DNA from: Desulfobacula sp.
GTDB lineage: Bacteria; Desulfobacterota; Desulfobacteria; Desulfobacterales; Desulfobacteraceae
DNA: 32,317 nt
Assembly (NCBI GenBank): GCA_013792075.1
Contig: VMSR01000275.1
Coordinates: 1-32,317, forward strand
Reading direction: 5' to 3'
Below, piece after piece: positions 26,610 to 32,317 of this stretch. Position 1 is the first letter of the stretch. Each line of letters begins with the position of its first letter. The notes beneath the pieces are model-generated. The model saw nothing but the letters and a program-made list of their open reading frames with translations, had not been told where the DNA came from and did not search any database. The translations under genes were made by a program, and so were the position numbers.

Positions 26610-27407
26610 TCATTTGCAGACCGCATCTATTGATAGGTTGAGCTTTTCTATCACCGCGTCTTCCACCTGCCGGCTAAAAAGCAGATACCGGTGATTGCCC
26701 TTGGGTATATTGGTAAATCGTATATAGCTGAAGTCTGTGGCCAAAAGTCCGGACGTGGCTGTCAGGGCAGTCGCTTCTTCCTCTGAAATGAAAAAATAAT
26801 CCGCTCGCCCGGAATGAATCATCCTGAGCATCCCCACATTTTCAGCACTTGTCATCTCCTGCCTGGGATTCAGGTGTGAAATTTTTGCATCAATAAACGG
26901 GCCATAGGAATAGCCGGTTTTCCTCAGCAGAATCAGATTTTCCCGAACAAGCGTCTCTTCTATGGATCTGCCGGATACAATTTTAGGATTGTCCGCCCGT
27001 GCCAAAGCAATGGTGGGTTTGTCCCGATAAATGGCATGGGTATACTTGGCAATTTTTTCGCGTTGGGGATTCTTGAACCAGCCGATCAGACAGTCTTTTG
27101 CGGTGTTGGCCCTCAGAATGTCAAGCTGTCGTTTTGCCGGTGTTTTTTCCCATCGAAACGGGATACCCGCATGTTCAAATGCCCGCTTGACCGGATCGGC
27201 ACACAGCCCATAAACCCCTAGGGGACCTGTCATATAATATGGCGCCCTTTCGTGATAATGAAGGGTGATCACATCCGCTTCCGCCTGGGACAGAGAAACC
27301 CCGTCCGGGGAGGACAGATTGTGGGGAATAAATTGTCTTGTGTAAAACAGCGTAAGTGCAAGGACCAGACACAAGAAGGGGATAGAGGATGTTTTAAACT
27401 TCATCAT
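26610..27407 (-). CDS. Family 3-like solute-binding protein, membrane-anchored or secreted, linked to sensor kinase
   Basis: From the ATG-ATG start the protein has 265 residues, with a hydrophobic segment at 9-24 (PFLCLVLALTLFYTRQF) that is a signal or anchor. The rest follows the type II periplasmic binding fold: VITLHYHERAPYYMTG, RAFEHAGIPFRWEKTPAKRQLDILRANTAKDCLIGWFKNPQREKIAKYT, RADYFFISEEEA. The upstream extension of 49 codons to 27554 is hydrophilic and lacks a ribosome site, so it is rejected. A short coding leader ends on the start codon (see 27404-27442). No transporter genes are near, so it probably acts as the ligand sensor of the kinase that follows. Ligand unknown, perhaps an amino acid or related small molecule. 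Confidence 0.8.
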   Translation of the reverse strand: MMKFKTSSIPFLCLVLALTLFYTRQFIPHNLSSPDGVSLSQAEADVITLHYHERAPYYMTGPLGVYGLCADPVKRAFEHAGIPFRWEKTPAKRQLDILRANTAKDCLIGWFKNPQREKIAKYTHAIYRDKPTIALARADNPKIVSGRSIEETLVRENLILLRKTGYSYGPFIDAKISHLNPRQEMTSAENVGMLRMIHSGRADYFFISEEEATALTATSGLLATDFSYIRFTNIPKGNHRYLLFSRQVEDAVIEKLNLSIDAVCK

Positions 27408-27442
27408 TGATAAAGATTCCTGGGTTCCATCCCTTGTTGCAT
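27404..27442 (-). CDS. Possible 12-codon leader ORF coupled to the binding-protein gene
   Basis: An AGGAGAATC ribosome site precedes an ATG that opens MQQGMEPRNLYQ and stops at a TGA overlapping the binding-protein ATG (ATGATG). The binding protein itself has only a weak site. This suggests translational coupling, but a 12-codon frame can arise by chance. Confidence 0.35.
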   Translation of the reverse strand: MQQGMEPRNLYQ

Positions 27443-27641
27443 GATTCTCCTGTCTGGATTCATTTTGATACTCACGTTCCGGGCATATGACTTGCGCTAC
27501 TTCATAACCATATTGAGAAGATATTCGGATGTCAAATGTTCTTTTCAGCCCCACAGATCATAAATCAGCATGCAGTTGCCAATGAACCTTTTTGTACAAT
27601 CCTTGTTGGTAACCTCCCTGCAAGGGGTTAAAGGATAGTCC

Positions 27642-27670
27642 TTGTAAATGGTGCTTTTTTCTTTTATAAT
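27642..27670 (+). promoter_or_regulatory. Consensus-like promoter of the chemoreceptor gene
   Basis: TTGTAA (27642-27647), 17 bases, TATAAT (27665-27670). The transcript would start near 27677, about 49 bases before the ATG at 27726, with a weak AGGA ribosome site. An AAGGA-TAG-TCCTT palindrome (27631-27643) overlaps the -35 edge and could be an operator. Confidence 0.65.
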
Positions 27671-27725
27671 AAGCAACTTATTTTTCATATTTAATGCTTC
27701 TAAAATAACATAGGAACACATCGTT

Positions 27726-29444
27726 ATGAATTTATTGAACATATCCATTGGGAAAAAACTGTTTATAAGCAGCCTTATTTCAGTCGTCAGCATTATACTT
27801 TTAATTTTCGTCAGCATTTTCTTTTTCGGAAAAATAAAAGATATCGGAAAAATCGAAGCATTGGCCTTGAATCATGAAATAAGAATAAAAACGGTTTCGT
27901 TTGAATTTTCTAAATATGCAGAGACCGGAGACGAAAAACATTATGAGGCAATAAAAGAGCTTTTTATTAAACTAAAATCGACTAGCTCTACAATTGGAAA
28001 ATTATACCAGTTTTTTAAACAGGGAGACTCGGTTGATCAGGCAATTGAAAAATTAATCAAAAAGACGAATGATCCTGAAGCCATGAAAAAGGCCGCAACC
28101 CTTGTCAATTCATTAATGGGAACAGAGTTGGCTGAAAAATTATTCACTGCATCGGACAACACAGACCAACTGACATCTGAATGGATGGTATCGATAGATC
28201 AATATGCCAACCTAAAAGATACAGAAGCAAAAAAACAAGCCTTTGCACAAATTCGTTCAATAGAAGACAAAATGCCTGGTTTGCTGGAGTCATTCGATGG
28301 GGTCATGGGTGAAATTGCCGATTATTTTGATATAAAGATCCGAAGGGTATTCATTATCATCGGATCTGTCGCGGTAATCCTTATATCAGTTCTGACATAT
28401 TTTATTGTCCGGTCCATTACCTATCCGTTAAAGCGGACAGTCAATTTTGTACAAGAAATTTCCAATGGAAATTTACAAAACAGCCTGGTAATTAAAAATA
28501 AAGATGAACTCGGATATATGGCTGAAAACATGAACACCATGAACAGCCGTTTAAGAGATATGATCAAAGAAGTAAAAAACGGTATTGACCAGATTACCAC
28601 CTCTGCAACAGACCTGACAACCCTGTCGGACCAGGTGTCGGGTGCAGCCGGTCTGAATGCGGAAAAGGCGACCAAGGTGTCGGGTGCTTCGGAAAAAATG
28701 AGTTCCAACATGGCGGCTGTGGCCGGCAACATGGAATCCTCCTCAAGTAATATCCATTCCGTTGTAACGGCAGTTGAAGAGATGACCGCCACCATCAATG
28801 AAATTTCCAAAAATACCGAACAGGCAAAAATGATTTCCGATAAAGCGGTTGATCAATCCAAAATTGCCAGAGAACAAATGGCAAAGCTCGGGCAGGTTGC
28901 CGCCGCCATCGGGAAAATTACAGAAACCATATCCGACATTTCCGAACAGACAAATCTATTGTCCTTGAATGCCACCATTGAGGCTGCCCGGGCCGGGGAA
29001 GCGGGCAAGGGGTTTGCCGTTGTTGCCAATGAAATAAAGGAGCTTGCAAAACAGACAGCTGTTGCAACTTTGGACATCAAGCAACAGATAGAGGAGGTTC
29101 AATCCGCCACCCACTCTTCTGTTGAGAAAATTGAGCAGATCTCAAAGATCGTGGTCGAAGTCAGTCAGACAACAACAACCATTGCAACTGCCATAGAAGA
29201 ACAATCCATTGCCACAAGGGAAATTGCCCAAAACATTGCAACGGTTTCACAGGGGATTACAAATTCCAAAGATAACGTTACCCAGAGCTCCCAGTCGGCC
29301 GGAGAGATTACCTCCTCCATCTTGGAAGTGCATCAGTCTACCGACGACATGAAGAACAGCAGCACCCAGCTCAAACAAAGCGCCCTGGGGTTGTCCACCC
29401 TTGCGGGAACCCTGAAACAGATGATCGGACGGTTTACCGTTTAA
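27726..29444 (+). CDS. Methyl-accepting chemotaxis protein
   Basis: The 572-residue receptor has a first membrane helix (12-35), a periplasmic helical sensor region (36-205), a second helix (208-228), a HAMP domain (about 228-282) and a long signalling coiled coil. The hairpin tip is [20 protein letters not shown]... (407-441), the most conserved piece of chemoreceptors, which binds CheA and CheW. The sensor region is mostly helical, with [20 protein letters not shown] like a four-helix-bundle domain. There is no C-terminal pentapeptide for CheR tethering. It is the only plus-strand gene, divergent from the binding-protein/kinase pair, with AT-richer DNA than the sbc region. Ligand unknown. 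A link to the adjacent binding protein is possible but not shown. Confidence 0.96.
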   Translation: MNLLNISIGKKLFISSLISVVSIILLIFVSIFFFGKIKDIGKIEALALNHEIRIKTVSFEFSKYAETGDEKHYEAIKELFIKLKSTSSTIGKLYQFFKQGDSVDQAIEKLIKKTNDPEAMKKAATLVNSLMGTELAEKLFTASDNTDQLTSEWMVSIDQYANLKDTEAKKQAFAQIRSIEDKMPGLLESFDGVMGEIADYFDIKIRRVFIIIGSVAVILISVLTYFIVRSITYPLKRTVNFVQEISNGNLQNSLVIKNKDELGYMAENMNTMNSRLRDMIKEVKNGIDQITTSATDLTTLSDQVSGAAGLNAEKATKVSGASEKMSSNMAAVAGNMESSSSNIHSVVTAVEEMTATINEISKNTEQAKMISDKAVDQSKIAREQMAKLGQVAAAIGKITETISDISEQTNLLSLNATIEAARAGEAGKGFAVVANEIKELAKQTAVATLDIKQQIEEVQSATHSSVEKIEQISKIVVEVSQTTTTIATAIEEQSIATREIAQNIATVSQGITNSKDNVTQSSQSAGEITSSILEVHQSTDDMKNSSTQLKQSALGLSTLAGTLKQMIGRFTV

Positions 29445-30152
29445 ACACCCGGGGCCATGACCGAGAGGGGGTCGGCGGCCACCACATGGACTGCAAGCCC
29501 ATCTGCCCTCCAGGGGCAACGCATGTAATTTATAGGGTTCCTGGCCATGATACCTGCAACCCGGCCAGGGGTGGGCAAGGGGGATTCCATTAAATCTTTG
29601 GTCCTCGTCCTTGAGGACCAAAGAAGCGGATCTGGCCGCAGCCTTTGTCGTCCTGACGCCGCGTCCAGATACGCCATTCCACCCCCTTACCCACCCCTGG
29701 CCTAGTCCCCATGGAACACCTAACCCTTTTATTATTCCAATTCAGCAAGGATGTTATGGAATCTTGTAAAATTGATGGGGAGACATGGGCTGAATTTAAG
29801 AACAATGCCTCAGGATAAAATCATGTTTGTATATTGAGTGACCTTTGGCAATGGCTGGAAAGGGAATTCTATCAATGTATAGAGTTTACAAAGCCATGTT
29901 TTTAGGCGAGAATCGCCTTCTCCAAATAAATGGACAATCAAGGTTTGAAAATCGAGATATTCCGATTACCAGATGTAGTGGTGGAAGTTTTTTAATAAAA
30001 ATGGAGCCCTACACGTTATAGTACCCATCTCTTGTAAACAAATAGTTTGTAGATATATGCCCCTCCTTCAAGTACTGGTTCTGTAAAATTTTTGATTAAA
30101 GGAGTGAGTGACACTTTTATCGTATTTTCAAAGTTTCATTGGAAACATCAGA
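29445..30152. other. Intergenic region between the chemoreceptor and the right-hand kinase
   Basis: No gene is supported in these roughly 700 bases. The first 260 bases are GC-rich and full of inverted repeats (listed separately). From about 29710 the sequence turns AT-rich with only chance frames of under 30 codons. As the two flanking genes converge, terminators are expected here, but no stem followed by a clear T-run was found. Confidence 0.6.
29563..29702. repeat. Nested palindromic element (140 bases), possible REP/MITE-like repeat
   Basis: The outer arms (29563-29583 and 29682-29702) are 21-base inverted copies with one mismatch, beginning GGCCAGGGGTGGGC. Inside are a perfect 12-base stem TCTTTGGTCCTC/GAGGACCAAAGA with a six-base loop (29595-29624) and a third stem, ATCTGGCCGC against GCGTCCAGAT with one mismatch (about 29630-29672). 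The whole would fold as a three-way junction. There is no transposase and no frame. It follows the MCP stop by about 120 bases, so it could be a terminator-like or repetitive extragenic element. Confidence 0.6.
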
Positions 30153-32317
30153 TTACTTTTGGGATAACCATTTGTTAAGCATTTCAGATAACTCTTTGAT
30201 TTTAACTGGTTTTGTCAGATAATCATCCATGCCCGATTCAATACATTTGTCCCGATCCCCTTTCATGGCATGTGCAGTCATGGCAATAACTGGGATAGTA
30301 CTGTTTTTTACATTTGAAGCCGGCTTACGGATTTCTTTTGTTGTATTGTACCCATCAAGTTCCGGCATCTGGCAATCCATAAGGACAAGATCATAATCTG
30401 TTTTTCTTAATGCATCTAAGGCTTCCTTTCCGTTAACAACAGCATCCACCTGGTATCCAATTTTGAATAGCATTTTTAAAGCCACCTTTTGATTAATAAG
30501 GTTGTCTTCTGCAAGCAAAATGCGTATTTTCCTGCGCTCATCTTCAGACAAAAGATACTGGGTAATAATGGATTCCGGTATTGTGTTTTTCAACTTGACG
30601 GACCGATTGCATGCCTTTATGAGGCAGTTATGCAATTGTTTCATTTTCGCAGGCTTTGTAAGATAGGCATCAAAACCGAGTTGTTCCAATTCTTTGGCAT
30701 CGCCCCTTTCTCCTATAGAACTCATCATTATCAGGTGAATATCTGCGATTTCAGGATTCTTTTTAATTTTTCCGCCCAATTGTTTCCCATTCATACCGGG
30801 CATCTGCATATCTATGATCGCCATTTCAAAGGAGGTTTTATCATGAGCCGCCTGTATCAGTTTCTCAATTGCTTCGAATCCATCGCAGGCTTCCTTACAT
30901 ATGCACCCCCACAGTTCAAGCTGTTTTCGGATTACAAAGCGGTTGGTTTTATTGTCATCTACTATCAGGACGTATTTTCCTTTGATATTATCCGACAACA
31001 AAACAGGAATTTCGGGTGGTGTCTTTTGTTTTTCAAACCTGGCCGTAAACCAAAATTCAGACCCACTGCCTTCTTTGCTGCCTACACCGATTTCACCCTG
31101 CATCATCTGGACTAATTCTTTCGAGATTGTTAATCCAAGGCCTGTTCCCCCATATTTTCGCGTTGTTGAACTATCAACCTGTGAAAAGGATTTAAACAGC
31201 CGATCCATTTTATCCGCAGGGATACCTATCCCGGTATCTTTGACAGTAAATCGGACCTGAACCCAATCCTCAGTTTCTTTTTCCAAGTCAACATGGGTGA
31301 CAATCTCACCTGTGTGGGTAAACTTAACAGCATTGCCAGCAAGGTTTACCAGAATTTGCCTTAATCTTCCCGGATCACCTTCCAACAAAGACGGAACATC
31401 TGGACTGAAGGCAGTTATATACTCCAAACCCTTTTCGTGTGCCTTTACGGCAATGATATCTCCGGTAGTATCCAAAGTAACCCTCAGATCAAATTTGATA
31501 ATTTCCAGATTAAATTTGCCTGCTTCAATTTTAGAATAATCCAGAATGTCATTTATTAAAGACAATAAAGAATCACCACTTATTTTGATGGTCGTGGCAA
31601 ATTCAATCTGTTCATCGGTCAGTTGAGTCCCCAATAAAAGCTCTGTCATACCGATTACACCGTTCATAGGCGTTCTGATTTCATGGCTCATGTTTGCCAG
31701 AAACTCACTTTTCAGGCGATTCGCAGATTGAGCTTCATGAGCTGATTTTTCAAGTGCCTTATTCGCGCTGTTCAATTCACTCGTACGCTCTTCCACTCGC
31801 CTTTGAAGTGTCTCGCTATAGGTTTCAAGTTTATCACGAGATAGCAGTAACTTTTTGCGCATATCGTCAAATGAGCGGGCCAGGAAACCAATTTCATCAT
31901 TTGTCATCAAATGTTCATTAACTGAAGTCTGCAATTCTCCCTGGCTAATATTTGTCGTAACTTCAGTCAAGGCATTAAGTCTTTTATGAATCAGTTTATC
32001 AAAATATTTCTGCGTACAAAAAAATACAAAAACAGCAAACAGTAAGCCTATCACACCAATAATATTTCGCATCTTATGTATTGTCCCTAAATATTCTGCT
32101 TCAGGGAGAATAGAGACGAGACTCCAATTTGCAACTTCTATCGGCATAAAAAACATAAGCTGTTTTTTATGCTTTTGATAAATATGTAAAAACTTTTCTA
32201 TTCCTTGATCAAAAGATACTGTTTCAAACCCCGGTAAGTCAGACATTTTCTTTTGGATATACTCAGTTTTCGGATGACTGATCACAACACCCTCTTGATC
32301 TACTAAAAAAATATATC
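30153..32317 (-). CDS. Cache-type hybrid histidine kinase with two receiver domains (cut by right edge)
   Basis: The frame is open to the window end: upstream of the GTG at 32285 it reads [15 protein letters not shown], a typical Cache strand pair, so that GTG is internal and the real start is outside. Visible in order, numbered from that GTG: the rest of a periplasmic Cache domain, a membrane helix (74-92), HAMP (about 95-150), a coiled linker, HisKA with acceptor His 201 in [13 protein letters not shown], the ATPase domain ([29 protein letters not shown]), receiver 1 (Asp 492 in [12 protein letters not shown]) and receiver 2 (Asp 637 in [14 protein letters not shown], Lys in YLTKPVK). This is the BarA/GacS-like class of kinases but without a visible Hpt domain, so a separate Hpt protein is expected. 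Lower GC than the sbc region. Confidence 0.95.
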   Translation of the reverse strand, partial: YIFLVDQEGVVISHPKTEYIQKKMSDLPGFETVSFDQGIEKFLHIYQKHKKQLMFFMPIEVANWSLVSILPEAEYLGTIHKMRNIIGVIGLLFAVFVFFCTQKYFDKLIHKRLNALTEVTTNISQGELQTSVNEHLMTNDEIGFLARSFDDMRKKLLLSRDKLETYSETLQRRVEERTSELNSANKALEKSAHEAQSANRLKSEFLANMSHEIRTPMNGVIGMTELLLGTQLTDEQIEFATTIKISGDSLLSLINDILDYSKIEAGKFNLEIIKFDLRVTLDTTGDIIAVKAHEKGLEYITAFSPDVPSLLEGDPGRLRQILVNLAGNAVKFTHTGEIVTHVDLEKETEDWVQVRFTVKDTGIGIPADKMDRLFKSFSQVDSSTTRKYGGTGLGLTISKELVQMMQGEIGVGSKEGSGSEFWFTARFEKQKTPPEIPVLLSDNIKGKYVLIVDDNKTNRFVIRKQLELWGCICKEACDGFEAIEKLIQAAHDKTSFEMAIIDMQMPGMNGKQLGGKIKKNPEIADIHLIMMSSIGERGDAKELEQLGFDAYLTKPAKMKQLHNCLIKACNRSVKLKNTIPESIITQYLLSEDERRKIRILLAEDNLINQKVALKMLFKIGYQVDAVVNGKEALDALRKTDYDLVLMDCQMPELDGYNTTKEIRKPASNVKNSTIPVIAMTAHAMKGDRDKCIESGMDDYLTKPVKIKELSEMLNKWLSQK

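Noticed and set aside
27408-27554. 49-codon N-terminal extension of the second binding protein
   Set aside because: It would bury the signal segment behind a charged stretch and has no ribosome site.
29751-29837. 28-codon plus-strand frame MLWNLVKLMGRHG...
   Set aside because: No ribosome site at proper distance, no similarity I recognise, and chance frames of this size are expected in AT-rich DNA.
30489-31115. 208-residue plus-strand frame over the right-hand kinase
   Set aside because: Antisense to the receiver and ATPase domains, which carry all expected motifs on the minus strand.
1-32317. CRISPR arrays, tRNA or rRNA genes, insertion sequence transposases
   Set aside because: No regularly spaced direct repeats, no tRNA cloverleaf and no transposase frame were seen on either strand.

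Overview
The window looks like a chromosomal segment of an anaerobic Gram-negative bacterium, most likely a sulfate-reducing deltaproteobacterium of the Desulfobacterales type. This is inferred from the mix of a glycyl radical enzyme system, a Pat-type ligase/acetyltransferase fusion, several Cache, PAS and hybrid sensor kinases, and DNA of medium GC; no rRNA or marker gene is present to prove it. Almost everything is on the minus strand. The exception is one chemoreceptor gene on the plus strand.

Left part (1-5260): a RiPP (ribosomal peptide natural product) cluster read right to left. It begins with a 79-residue precursor with a Nif11-type leader. Next come a 746-residue fusion of leader-binding/E1-like and YcaO cyclodehydratase domains, a B12-dependent radical SAM protein of the RiPP maturation type, and the start of a second B12-binding radical SAM protein cut by the window edge. 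The core after the Gly-Gly is only seven residues (LRSCTPQ), with one contiguous Ser-Cys-Thr run as the obvious azoline target. This is the most novel-looking system here. A roughly 950-base non-coding stretch upstream holds palindromes and a GC-richer, hairpin-dense island of unknown nature (about 5520-5680).

Middle left (6207-12390): a compact operon with a FadR-type regulator, a glycyl radical enzyme, its activase, a tandem PNPOx-fold flavoprotein and a P1-family peptidase. The regulator is preceded by a textbook TGGT-N3-ACCA operator. The substrate of the radical enzyme cannot be read directly; its Cys-to-Gly spacing is closer to arylacetate decarboxylases than to choline or glycerol lyases.

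Centre (12454-24384): a periplasmic binding protein plus hybrid kinase pair (15413-12454), then a tightly packed unit Pat-like acetyltransferase - sbcD - sbcC - MFS exporter. The Pat-like gene has a strong promoter that places the predicted transcript start on the ATG, so a leaderless mRNA is predicted. Its ligase half appears dead: no phospho-histidine motif and a shortened ATP-grasp.

Right part (24416-32317): a second binding protein plus hybrid kinase pair, a divergent methyl-accepting chemotaxis gene with a consensus-like promoter, a GC-rich palindromic element (29450-29702), and a Cache-type hybrid kinase with two receiver domains running off the right edge. The region is rich in sensory proteins but contains no DNA-binding response regulator, so the outputs of these kinases lie elsewhere.
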